This document shows positions 36,171 to 43,351 of a stretch of DNA of 64,000 nucleotides, in pieces. Source of the DNA: Sanguibacter sp. HDW7 (GTDB lineage: Bacteria > Actinomycetota > Actinomycetes > Actinomycetales > Cellulomonadaceae). The stretch lies in assembly GCF_011300875.1 (NCBI RefSeq), contig NZ_CP049862.1, positions 248,001 to 312,000 of the forward strand. Reading direction: 5' to 3'. Position numbers and translations under genes: made by a program. The notes beneath the pieces were generated by a model. That model saw only the letters and a program-made list of their open reading frames with translations, made no database searches and was not told where the DNA came from. Numbering within the stretch: position 1 is the stretch's first letter; each line of letters opens with the position of its first letter.

Positions 36171-36245
36171 CGGCGCCTCCGCCTCGCCATGCCCAGATCC
36201 CGACAGGACGTCCGTCCATGACGTCCCCGCAACGACGAGGTCACG

Positions 36246-38645
36246 ATGATCGAGAACCTGTCCCGCCTCGAGAAGGCGGCGCTCCTCACCGGCAAGTCCG
36301 TGTGGGAGTCCCACGACCTGCCGCGCCACGGCGTGCGTTCGCTGTGGTTCGCCGACGGCCCGCACGGCGTGCGCAAGCAGGTCGGTTCGGCCGACCACCT
36401 CGGGCTCAACGCGTCCGAGCCGGCGACGTGCTTCCCGACGGCTGTCGGGCTCGCGTCCACGTGGGATCCCGCGCTCGTCGAGCAGGTCGGCGCTGCCATC
36501 GGTGCCGAGGCCGCCAGCCAGGACGTCGACGTCCTCCTCGGCCCGGGCCTCAACGTCAAGCGGTCCCCGCTCGGGGGCCGCAGCTTCGAGTATTTCTCCG
36601 AGGACCCCTTCCTCAGCGGCCGCCTCGCGGCAGGCTTCGTGCGGGGTGTCCAGTCGCGCGGTGTCGCCGCGTGCCCCAAGCACTTCGCGGTGAACTCCCA
36701 GGAGCTTCTCCGCATGGTCTCGGACTCGGTCGTCGACGAGCGCACGATGCGTGAGGTCTACCTGCGCGGCTTCGAGATCGTCGTCACCGAGGCGCACCCG
36801 CGGACCCTCATGTCCGCGTACAACCGCGTCAACGGCACGTACGCCCACGAGCACCACGAGCTGCTCACGACGATCCTCCGCGACGAGTGGGGCTTCGCGG
36901 GGGCTGTCGTCTCGGACTGGGGCGGCTCGAACGACATCGTCGCTGCCGCAGCGGCCGGCGGCACGCTCGAGATGCCCGCGGCGGGTCTCGCCTCCGTGCG
37001 CGAGCTCGTCGCTGCCGTCGAGCAGGGTGTGCTCGACGAGGCTGACCTCGACGAGCGAGCCTCCGAGATGCTGCGGCTCGTCGCCGACGCTCGTACGCCC
37101 GGAACCGCACCGGCGGTCGACGCTGACGCGCACCACGTCCTCGCACGACGCGTCGCGGCACGCTCTGCGGTCCTTCTCAAGAACGACGACGCTCTCCTGC
37201 CGCTCGCGGCCGGGACCCGCGTCGCGATCATCGGCGACTTCGCGCGCACCCCGCGCTACCAGGGCTCCGGCTCGTCTGCCGTCAACCCGACACGTCTCGA
37301 CTCGGTCCTCGACGTCGTCTCCAGCTCTGGCCTCGAGATGACGTCGTTCGCCGCGGGCTTCCGCCGCGACGGCACGCCCGACGGCGCGCTGCTCGCCGAG
37401 GCCGTCGAGGCTGCGCGTGGTGCTGACGTGGCGGTGCTGTTCCTCGGGCTCGACGAGATCGCCGAGTCGGAAGGCCTCGACCGCTCCCGCCTCGACCTCC
37501 ACGCGGCCCAGGTCGACGTTCTCGAAGCCGTCGCGGCGGTCAATCCTGCCACCGTCGTCGTTCTCGCGGGAGGTGGGGTCATCGAGGTGCCGTGGCTCGG
37601 CTCCGCTCGTGCCCTCGTCCACGGGCATCTTGCGGGTCAGGCCGGTGCCGGTGGCCTTCTCGACGTGCTCACGGGGGCCGTCAACCCATCGGGCCACCTC
37701 GCCGAGACCGTGCCGGTCACGCTCGCCGACACCCCGACCGCTGGCGCCTTCCCGTCGCCCGCGCGGACCGCCGAGTACCGCGAGGGTCTCTACGTCGGCT
37801 ACCGCTACTACACGACGGCCGACGTGCCCGTCGCCTTCCCCTTCGGGTACGGCCTCTCCTACACGACGTTCGAACGTCGCGACCTCGTGGCGACCTCGTC
37901 GTCCGCGACCGTCACAGTGACGAACACGGGTGCCGTCACGGGTGCCGACGTCGTCCAGGTCTACGTCCGCCGCGAGACGTCGGGTGTGCACCGTCCGGTC
38001 CGCACTCTTGCCGGCTTCGCGCGCGTCGAGCTCGCCCCCGGCGAGACCACGACGGTCGAGGTGCCGCTCGACCCCGCGGCGTTCCGGCACTGGGACGTCG
38101 ACAGCCGCGCCTGGCAGGTCGAGGACGCCGCGTGGACCGTGCTCGTCGGCTCGCACGTCGACGACCTCCCGCTCGAGGCGGCCGTCGAGGTCAGCGGCTC
38201 CGTCCCCGCGAAGGTCGACGACGTTCCCGACGTCTACCGCACCGGCAGGGTCACCGACGCCTCGCACGCCGACCTCGTCGCCCTGCTGGGCCACGAGCCG
38301 CCCGCTGCAGCCGAGCACGGCGAGATCGGGGCGAACGACGCCCTGGGCCGCATGCGCGACGCGCGCTCGCCGCTCGCGCGGTTCGCGCACCGCATCCTCC
38401 GCAGCCGGCTTGCCGCCGCCGAACGTCGCGGCAAGCCCGACCTCAACCTGCTCTTCCTCGTCAACATGCCGTTCCGAGCGATCGGGAAGATGACCGGCGG
38501 CATGGTCGACGCCGCCACCGTCGACGCGCTCGTGCGCATCGTCAACGGCCGCCACCTCGCAGGATTCGGCGCCGCCATCGGCGCCTTCGTCCGCAACCGT
38601 CGAGCCAACCGTGCGACCGCCCGCGCCCTGCGCGGCGACGCCTGA
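36246..38645 (+). CDS. GH3 beta-glucosidase-like enzyme, cytoplasmic
   Basis: The 799-residue protein has no signal peptide and normal GH3 order: barrel (FADGPHGVRKQ, FPTAVGLASTWDPALVEQVG, NVKRSPLGGRSFEYFSEDPF, CPKHFAVNSQE) with nucleophile D224 in AVVSDWGGSND. The alpha/beta sandwich (VLLKNDDALLPLAAGTRVAIIG) and a fibronectin-III-like domain follow. The last 110 residues (from about 680) form a basic, helix-rich tail not usual in GH3 enzymes. It is a beta-glucosidase-type exo-enzyme for intracellular sugar conjugates. It is followed 29 bp later by the GtrA-like gene. Confidence 0.93.
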   Translation: MIENLSRLEKAALLTGKSVWESHDLPRHGVRSLWFADGPHGVRKQVGSADHLGLNASEPATCFPTAVGLASTWDPALVEQVGAAIGAEAASQDVDVLLGPGLNVKRSPLGGRSFEYFSEDPFLSGRLAAGFVRGVQSRGVAACPKHFAVNSQELLRMVSDSVVDERTMREVYLRGFEIVVTEAHPRTLMSAYNRVNGTYAHEHHELLTTILRDEWGFAGAVVSDWGGSNDIVAAAAAGGTLEMPAAGLASVRELVAAVEQGVLDEADLDERASEMLRLVADARTPGTAPAVDADAHHVLARRVAARSAVLLKNDDALLPLAAGTRVAIIGDFARTPRYQGSGSSAVNPTRLDSVLDVVSSSGLEMTSFAAGFRRDGTPDGALLAEAVEAARGADVAVLFLGLDEIAESEGLDRSRLDLHAAQVDVLEAVAAVNPATVVVLAGGGVIEVPWLGSARALVHGHLAGQAGAGGLLDVLTGAVNPSGHLAETVPVTLADTPTAGAFPSPARTAEYREGLYVGYRYYTTADVPVAFPFGYGLSYTTFERRDLVATSSSATVTVTNTGAVTGADVVQVYVRRETSGVHRPVRTLAGFARVELAPGETTTVEVPLDPAAFRHWDVDSRAWQVEDAAWTVLVGSHVDDLPLEAAVEVSGSVPAKVDDVPDVYRTGRVTDASHADLVALLGHEPPAAAEHGEIGANDALGRMRDARSPLARFAHRILRSRLAAAERRGKPDLNLLFLVNMPFRAIGKMTGGMVDAATVDALVRIVNGRHLAGFGAAIGAFVRNRRANRATARALRGDA

Positions 38646-38674
38646 ACCCCGCCACCACCCCGAAGGACACCAGC

Positions 38675-39298
38675 ATGATCTCCCGCCTGAGCGCCGCGTG
38701 GCGCGGTTTCGCCGACAAGAGACCCGGCATCGCCCAGTTCCTCGTGTTCTTCCTCCTGAGCAACGGCGTCACAGCCCTCCAGCTCGCGATGATGCCGCTC
38801 ATCAAGTGGCTGTTCGGCATGACGTCGCTCGTCGACACCGCGTTCCAGGTGTGGCCCGTCGGGTCCAACGTCGACGGGTCCCAGTACTTCATCTTCGACT
38901 ACGCTGCGGGCGCGCTGCCCGGCGGTGGCGGCGGCCTCGCGTACTTCCTCGCCGTCCAGATCACACTGCTCGTCGCGCAGGTCATCAACTTCTTCGCGCA
39001 GCGCAAGATCACGTTCAGGTCAAACTCGTCGATCTGGAAGGCTGCCGCTTGGTACACGATCGCGTACGTCCTCATCACGATCTTCGCGGCCGCGGCCCAG
39101 GGCCTCTACAAGGCCCCGATCTACGAGCTCTTCATCACCACGTGGGGCTTCGGCGGCACAGGCGAGACCCTCGCCGACTTCGTGACGATGATCATCAACT
39201 CCGCGATCTCGTTCTGGGTCTTCTTCCCGATCTTCAAGGTCATCTTCAAGCGGGTCCCCGAGGAGGAGACCGTCACACCGGAGGAGGTCGTGGCGTGA
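38675..39298 (+). CDS. GtrA-like membrane protein
   Basis: The 207-residue protein has four membrane segments: QFLVFFLLSNGVTALQLAMM, an Ala/Val/Ile segment before INFFAQRKITFRS, AWYTIAYVLITIFAAAAQG and the C-terminal FWVFFPIFKVIFK. The NFFAQRKITFRS motif is the GtrA signature. GtrA proteins are thought to flip lipid-linked sugars for envelope glycosylation. A loop insertion of about 45 residues with a Gly run (LPGGGGGLAYF) follows the first segment. Its stop overlaps the GT2 start by 4 bp (GTGA), which strongly couples the two. Confidence 0.88.
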   Translation: MISRLSAAWRGFADKRPGIAQFLVFFLLSNGVTALQLAMMPLIKWLFGMTSLVDTAFQVWPVGSNVDGSQYFIFDYAAGALPGGGGGLAYFLAVQITLLVAQVINFFAQRKITFRSNSSIWKAAAWYTIAYVLITIFAAAAQGLYKAPIYELFITTWGFGGTGETLADFVTMIINSAISFWVFFPIFKVIFKRVPEEETVTPEEVVA

Positions 39299-40317
39299 CC
39301 ACCACGCTCGTCTCTGTCGTCGTCCCGGCCTACAACGCCGAGCCGTACCTCGCGCGCGCGCTCGACTCCCTCGTCGGGTTCGGGCCGTCGGTCGAGATCC
39401 TCGTCGTCGACGACGGTTCGACGGACGGCACCGCGGCGCTCGCCCAGACGTACGCGCAGCGCCACCCCGGCGAGGTGCAGGTCATCAGCAAGCCCAACGG
39501 CGGCCACGGGTCCGCCATCAACACCGGGCTGGCTCATGCCACAGGCCTCTACCTCAAGGTCGTCGACGCGGACGACTGGGTCGACCGCGCCGCCTTCGGC
39601 GAGCTCCTCGCGAAGCTTGCCGGCTTCGTCGCCGACGAACATGAGGTCGACCTCGTCGTGACGAACTTCGTCTACGAGAAGGTCGGCAAGCGCACCAAGA
39701 CCACCGTCCGATACGAAGGCGCTCTGCCCGTCGGACGCACGTTCACGTGGGACCGGACGAGGCGCTTCGGCAACCGCCAGTACCTCATGATGCACGCGCT
39801 GCTCTACCGCACCCAGGTGCTGCGTGACGCCGGCCTCAGGCTGCCAGAGCACACCTTCTACGTCGACAGTCTCTACGCGACCGTGCCGCTCCACCGGGTC
39901 CGCACGCTCCACTACCTGGACGTCGACCTCTACCGTTACTTCATCGGTCGGCCCGACCAGTCCGTCCACGAGGCCGTCATGCTCCGCAGGCTCGACCAGC
40001 AGCTGCGGGTCAACCAGCTCATGCTCGACCACGTCCTCACCACCACCGTCACGAACCGGCGGCTGCGCCGCTATCTCCTCCACTACGTCGGCATCATCTG
40101 CGGCGTCTCCTCCGTGCTCCTCGTCCGCGAGGGCACCCGAGGGGCCCTCGCCGAGCGCGACCGGCTCTGGAGCGAGCTCCGTGCCGCCGATCCCTGGCTC
40201 TACCGGCGCATGCGGTGGTCCGCGTTCGGCCAGATCACCAACCTGCCCGGGCCGGTCGGCCGGCGCGCGACCGTCATGGCGTACCGCGTCGCGCAGCGTG
40301 CTATCGGGTTCAGCTGA
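39295..40317 (+). CDS. Family 2 glycosyltransferase
   Basis: The 340-residue protein has the GT-A fold entry VSVVVPAYNAEPYLARALDSL, VDDGSTDGT, the PNGGHGSAINTGL motif and the metal-binding DADDW. The C-terminal third is helical and basic without clear membrane spans, so it is a soluble or peripheral transferase. With GtrA in the same operon the expected role is transfer of a sugar to polyprenyl phosphate or another envelope acceptor. GTG 39295 lies inside the GtrA stop region. A terminator follows. Confidence 0.9.
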   Translation: MTTTLVSVVVPAYNAEPYLARALDSLVGFGPSVEILVVDDGSTDGTAALAQTYAQRHPGEVQVISKPNGGHGSAINTGLAHATGLYLKVVDADDWVDRAAFGELLAKLAGFVADEHEVDLVVTNFVYEKVGKRTKTTVRYEGALPVGRTFTWDRTRRFGNRQYLMMHALLYRTQVLRDAGLRLPEHTFYVDSLYATVPLHRVRTLHYLDVDLYRYFIGRPDQSVHEAVMLRRLDQQLRVNQLMLDHVLTTTVTNRRLRRYLLHYVGIICGVSSVLLVREGTRGALAERDRLWSELRAADPWLYRRMRWSAFGQITNLPGPVGRRATVMAYRVAQRAIGFS

Positions 40318-40325
40318 GTCTTCGC

Positions 40326-40365
40326 GCCCGACGGGCGTCGGCGCCGTCCGGTCCGCCCGTCGGGC
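40326..40365. terminator. Terminator after GT2 gene
   Basis: A perfect 11-bp stem (40326-40336 with 40355-40365) with an 18-nt loop closes the GH3/GtrA/GT2 locus. Confidence 0.55.
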
Positions 40366-40468
40366 CCGGAACTGCTCCAGCCGCGTCAAGCGACTCGCTG
40401 GCCCCTGGCCGTGTCCGACGGTCGGGGCACGCGTCGGGAAGCCGGTGCCGCAGAGGTGATCCTCCTGC

Positions 40469-40600
40469 GCGACTCGTCGCGCTCCTGCACGCTCGGTCGC
40501 GCCCTGGAACGGCGCCTCCCCTCGCGACTCGTAGCGCTCCTGCACACTCGGGCGGCTCCGGGAACTCCCCTCCCCTCGTGACTCGAAGGTCTGCAGCACC
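40469..40600. repeat. 55-bp imperfect tandem repeat, about 2.4 copies
   Basis: Units begin at 40469 and 40524 with gcgactcgt-m-gcgctcctgcac and partially at 40578 with gtgactcgaaggtctgcagcac. Related sequence (cgactcgtagcg) occurs after tadA at about 11520, so the unit is probably a dispersed repeat of this genome. Confidence 0.65.
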
Positions 40601-40621
40601 ATCGAACGGTGCTGCAGACCT
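40587..40621. repeat. Perfect inverted repeat
   Basis: AGGTCTGCAGCACC (40587-40600) pairs perfectly with 40608-40621 around a 7-nt loop. It is attached to the partial third 55-bp unit and has no T tract. Confidence 0.7.
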
Positions 40622-40653
40622 ACGGGTCGCGGGGCGCCGATTGCGGGTTGCGA

Positions 40654-40682
40654 CACGTGAGGGGAACGGATCTGCTATCGAG
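40654..40682 (-). repeat. Single-arm copy of the GATAGC repeat
   Basis: Read on the minus strand, CTCGATAGCAGATCCGTTC matches copy A at 1065-1083 (CTCGATAGCGGATCCGTTC) with one difference and continues into CACGTG, as copy A does. This is the third member of the family in the window. Confidence 0.7.
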
Positions 40683-40684
40683 TT

Positions 40685-40732
40685 GGGCAGGGGCAGGGGC
40701 AGGGGCAGGGGCAGGGGCAGGGGCAGGGGCAG
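40685..40732 (+). repeat. Hexanucleotide repeat (GGGCAG)x8
   Basis: Eight perfect tandem GGGCAG units are followed by GGCTGG. The array is non-coding and lies 180 bp from the attachment site, where slippage could change its length between strains. Confidence 0.92.
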
Positions 40733-40853
40733 GGCTGGGGCGCGGTGGGGCTGGGCCGCGAGGAGGGGCGGGCCTCGGCTTCGCCGAGGCGGAGGATGGG
40801 GGAGCCGGGCTCCTCGCTTCGCTGCGGGCCCTCCCGAATCCGCTCAGTTCGTG

Positions 40854-40914
40854 CGCAGAACGACGAAGACCCTCGGACCGAAAAGCGTGGTCCGAGGGTC
40901 TTCGTCGTTCTGCG
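40854..40914. terminator. Long hairpin downstream of the tRNA 3' end
   Basis: A perfect 26-bp stem (40854-40879 with 40889-40914) has a 9-nt loop. On the minus strand it lies directly behind the tRNA 3' end, so it is best read as the terminator of the tRNA gene that existed before integration. Confidence 0.75.
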
Positions 40915-40938
40915 GAGGATGGGGGATTCGAACCCCCG
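40912..40938 (-). other. tRNA-Ser-like 3' fragment: prophage attachment site
   Basis: On the minus strand this is a T arm (GGGGG-TTCGAAT-CCCCC, 40921-40937), acceptor strand ATCCTCC (40914-40920) and discriminator G. No matching GGAGGAT 5' half, D arm or anticodon arm follows, so only the 3' end remains. GGAGGAT acceptors are typical of actinobacterial tRNA-Ser. The integrase gene starts 137 bp further on, as expected for integration into a tRNA 3' end. Confidence 0.8.
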
Positions 40939-41042
40939 CCCACTGTCGCTCGTCAACATAGGGGATACGCTAGATATCAAGCCGGAGACGCGACCCCAAG
41001 GAAGCGTTGAGGGCTGTTGATATCCCCTCCTCGACCGTCAAA

Positions 41043-41061
41043 GTGTTGACGGCGTCAACAC
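41043..41061. promoter_or_regulatory. Inverted repeat before integrase gene
   Basis: GTGTTGAC-ggc-GTCAACAC is a perfect 8-bp inverted repeat that ends 13 bp before the integrase GTG. It is likely to be an operator or an integrase arm site. Confidence 0.55.
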
Positions 41062-41074
41062 GCTAGGAGCACCC

Positions 41075-42292
41075 GTGGCATCCACCAGACAGCGCACCCG
41101 CGCCGACGGAACCATCGCCTGGCAGGTGCTCTACCGGCACGGAGGCATCCAACGATCCACCACGTTCGACACCGAACGCGAGCGAGCACAGTGGCTCCGC
41201 ATGATCGACGACCTAGGACTCGACGCTGCCGTCCAGGTGCTCGAGGACCTCGAGGCCGGCGGGCGCGCGAGCGTCGTCACTCTCGGCGACTACGCACTCG
41301 AAGCCATCGCGGTACGGACCGGCATCGGCGAAGGGACCAGGCACCGCTACCGGCGCGAGGTCGAACGCGACTGGAAGGGCCTGGCTGGGCTGCCCATCAA
41401 CCTCGTCACCGCGAAGCACGTTGAGCGATGGGTCCGCGACCTCGAGCTCGCAGGCGCGTCCGCCAAGACGATCCGCAACAAGCACGGTCTGCTGTCGTCC
41501 GTCCTCGCGCGCGCCGTCGCCGACAAGAGCATCGACCTAGCCGCGAACCCGTGCGAGCACACCGACCTCCGCAAGGACGACGTGTCCGTAGAGATGACCT
41601 ACCTGACGCACGCAGAGTTCGCGGCGCTCCTCGCCCACGTCCCGCGCCCCTACCAGCCGTTCGTCACGGCGCTGTTCGGCACGGGCATGCGCTACGGCGA
41701 GGCGACCGCGGTACAGGTCGGCGACTACGACCCCGCTACGCGATCCCTGCGGATCTCGCGCGCGTGGAAGAAGCTCGACGTCGGGTGGAAGGTCGGCCCG
41801 CCCAAGACTCGGCGCGGGCGACGCACGGTCGGTGTCCCGGAGCAGTTGGTGGGCTACTGCGAGCGGGCCTCTGAGTCGCGGCCGCCGGGCGACCTGCTGT
41901 TCACGTCGGCGCAGGGCGGGCGCATCCGTCACTCGACGTTCCACCCGGACGTGTGGGTGCCTGCGGTGCGGCTGGCGAACGGGCTACCGGGGTGGCCGGA
42001 GAAGGGTGCCGGCTATCGGCCGTCGCCGCGGTCGATGTGGCACGGGATCGAGCGGGCGTCCTCGGGCGGGTCGCTGGGGAAGTTCCCGCGCATCCATGAC
42101 GCGCGGCACTCTGCGGCGTCGTGGCTGATCGCGGCGGGGGCGACGCTGCAGGACGTGCAGTACACGCTGGGGCATGAGTCGATCCAGACGACGTCGGATC
42201 GGTATGGGCACCTGTTGCCGGGGCGGCGTGAGGCTGTGGCGGCGGCGATGACTGTTGCGCTGGGCGTGGCGCTGCCGCAGATCGAGCCATAA
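41075..42292 (+). CDS. int: Tyrosine site-specific integrase
   Basis: The 405-residue protein has an N-terminal arm-binding part (RTRADGTIAWQVLYRHGG), a core-binding SAM-like domain (about 65-170) and a catalytic domain. Visible catalytic residues are R206 (GTGMRYGE), H341 and R344 (HDARHSAASW), H367 (LGHESIQTT) and nucleophile Y377 (SDRYGHLLPG). It catalyses integration at the tRNA-Ser-like site located 137 bp upstream. GTG 41075 is the start. It is of the actinophage type and convergent with the late genes. Confidence 0.96.
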   Translation: MASTRQRTRADGTIAWQVLYRHGGIQRSTTFDTERERAQWLRMIDDLGLDAAVQVLEDLEAGGRASVVTLGDYALEAIAVRTGIGEGTRHRYRREVERDWKGLAGLPINLVTAKHVERWVRDLELAGASAKTIRNKHGLLSSVLARAVADKSIDLAANPCEHTDLRKDDVSVEMTYLTHAEFAALLAHVPRPYQPFVTALFGTGMRYGEATAVQVGDYDPATRSLRISRAWKKLDVGWKVGPPKTRRGRRTVGVPEQLVGYCERASESRPPGDLLFTSAQGGRIRHSTFHPDVWVPAVRLANGLPGWPEKGAGYRPSPRSMWHGIERASSGGSLGKFPRIHDARHSAASWLIAAGATLQDVQYTLGHESIQTTSDRYGHLLPGRREAVAAAMTVALGVALPQIEP

Positions 42293-42356
42293 CCGTTCCG
42301 CTTATATCGGGGCGGGGATAAGCGGGTGTGGGTCACGCAACTTCGTAGCGCTAAGG

Positions 42357-42397
42357 TGTAGACACAACTACAGGTCGGGTGTAGTCTTATCTACATG
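42357..42397 (+). promoter_or_regulatory. Leaderless promoter with two identical operator boxes
   Basis: Two boxes TGTAG-N6-CTACA lie at 42357-42372 and 42380-42395, 23 bp apart. A -35-like TAGACA (42359-42364) and -10-like TAGTCT (42382-42387) have a 17-bp spacer and fall inside the boxes. The second box runs into the ATG at 42395, so the transcript would start at or near the start codon and both boxes would block RNA polymerase. Confidence 0.65.
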
Positions 42398-42739
42398 GAG
42401 ACCACGGAGATCACCCGCACCGAGCAGACCATCGACGGCCTCGCCGCCATCGTCTGGACGCTCATCGAGGACGGCGTCGAGATCGCCCACCTCGACGCCC
42501 ACACCTCCGGCCTCATCCTCAACGTGGAGGTCGACGACGACCGTCGCGGCGAGGGCCACGCCCGCCGCCTCTTCGACCACGCCGACGCCGACCTCGGCCT
42601 CTACCACGTCCCCACCTGGGGCCGCACCCCCGAGGGCGAGATCTTCGCCGACGCAATGGGCGGCGACACGATGGACGACGAGCGCGCCTGCGAGATCCTC
42701 GGCCTCGACCTCGACGTCGTCACCAACAACTACGCCTGA
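42395..42739 (+). CDS. Small GNAT-like prophage protein
   Basis: The 114-residue protein contains NVEVDDDRRGEGHARRLFDHADADLG, which resembles the acetyl-CoA loop and following helix of GNAT acetyltransferases (R/Q-x-x-G-x-G/A). It ends in an acidic helical tail. The rest is too short for a full GNAT domain, so it may be a minimal or non-catalytic member. There is no Shine-Dalgarno sequence; the start codon overlaps the second operator box, which suggests a leaderless message. It lies just behind the integrase gene and may act in lysogeny. Confidence 0.7.
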   Translation: METTEITRTEQTIDGLAAIVWTLIEDGVEIAHLDAHTSGLILNVEVDDDRRGEGHARRLFDHADADLGLYHVPTWGRTPEGEIFADAMGGDTMDDERACEILGLDLDVVTNNYA

Positions 42740-42752
42740 TCGGAGACCCCCC

Positions 42753-43124
42753 ATGTACGATATCGACACGCACGGCGCGTGGCTCGGCGACGCAGCCGAC
42801 GACCTCAGCCCCGAGCGGCTCGAGCGGTTCGCCGACGAGTGGGACGCGATCACGGCCCGCTACGCCGACCGCGACGACGACGAGGAGGCCAACGCGGCGC
42901 TGTCCGCGTGCGTGCAGTACCTCCTTGGGGAGACGACCGTCGAGGCTGCGGGCGTCGAGCGTCGGCGCACCCAGCGCGCGGAGATGCTCGCGCTCGCCGC
43001 AGCCCGGCAGGTCGCACGCATGGCTGCGCTCGACGGCATGCCCAAGGCCACCGCGGCGCGGGTCGCGGGCTTCGACCGCATGGTGCTGCTCAGGGACCTC
43101 GGAGAGCGCCCCGCGCGGGCATGA
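42753..43124 (+). CDS. Prophage helical protein of unknown function
   Basis: The 123-residue soluble, acidic then basic protein is largely helical. LSPERLERFADEWDAITARYADRDDDEEA is followed by VERRRTQRAEMLALAAARQVARMAALDGMPKATAARVAGFDRMVLLRDLG. The last part resembles a helix-turn-helix (KATAARVAGFDRMVLLRDL), so DNA binding is possible. GGAG lies 9 nt before ATG 42753. It is 13 bp after the GNAT-like gene and shares its promoter. A terminator follows. Confidence 0.7.
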   Translation: MYDIDTHGAWLGDAADDLSPERLERFADEWDAITARYADRDDDEEANAALSACVQYLLGETTVEAAGVERRRTQRAEMLALAAARQVARMAALDGMPKATAARVAGFDRMVLLRDLGERPARA

Positions 43125-43128
43125 CGAA

Positions 43129-43161
43129 AGCGCCCCCGCCCTCGATGAGGGTGGGGGCGCT
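43129..43161. terminator. Terminator between early and late prophage genes
   Basis: A 15-bp stem (43129-43143 with 43147-43161, one G-T pair) has a GAT loop, 4 nt after the rightward gene. It may also stop the leftward late transcript. Confidence 0.75.
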
Positions 43162-43180
43162 GTCGTGTGACATCCGGGGT

Positions 43181-43204
43181 GATTTCATACCGGATTTCAT
43201 ACCG
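43181..43204. repeat. 12-bp tandem duplication
   Basis: GATTTCATACCG occurs twice in direct tandem (43181-43192, 43193-43204) in the gap between convergent operons. No function is apparent. Confidence 0.8.
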
Positions 43205-43219
43205 GCACACCGAGGTACG

Positions 43220-43351
43220 TCAGTCGGCGTCGTCGAAGTGTGCGCACTCGCGGGCTGCGTGGTACGAGCCGTAGCGTGTGCCGCAGCGCTCGCACTCGTA
43301 GGTGCAGCGCCCGCAGGCGGTGACGCAGGCGGGGCAGGGGAGGTCACTCAT
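43220..43351 (-). CDS. Tiny cysteine-rich protein (zinc-ribbon-like)
   Basis: A 43-residue frame, too short for usual gene calls, contains seven Cys and two His: CPAC, CGRC, CERC, HAAREC and AHFDD. Paired CxxC motifs are typical of zinc ribbons. ATG 43351 overlaps the holin stop by 8 bp on the same strand, as expected for the last gene of the late operon. Small CxxC proteins at this place are common in actinophages. The function is unknown. Confidence 0.75.
   Translation of the reverse strand: MSDLPCPACVTACGRCTYECERCGTRYGSYHAARECAHFDDAD

Larger units (their letters stand above)
40318..41074. other. Repeat-rich junction between host locus and prophage
   Basis: These 757 bases contain no believable gene. 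They hold, in order, a terminator, 55-bp tandem units (40469-40600), a 14-bp stem hairpin (40587-40621), a single arm of the GATAGC repeat (40654-40682), eight GGGCAG units (40685-40732), a CCTCGGC/GCCGAGG hairpin near 40773, a 26-bp stem hairpin (40854-40914), the tRNA 3' fragment (40912-40938) and an inverted repeat before the integrase gene. Confidence 0.8.

Noticed and set aside
33010-36219. 1069-codon frame on the minus strand across the permuted GH3 gene
   Set aside because: It is low-complexity Arg/Val/Asp shadow with no recognisable domain; the plus-strand GH3 has catalytic motifs and membrane helices.
40685-40732. GGGCAG array as CRISPR or origin iterons
   Set aside because: A 6-bp pure repeat without spacers, AT-rich region or replication gene is a microsatellite-like array.
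40905-41000. Complete tRNA gene on the minus strand at the attachment site
   Set aside because: Only the T arm and 3' acceptor strand are present; no GGAGGAT 5' acceptor, D arm or anticodon arm follows within tRNA distance.
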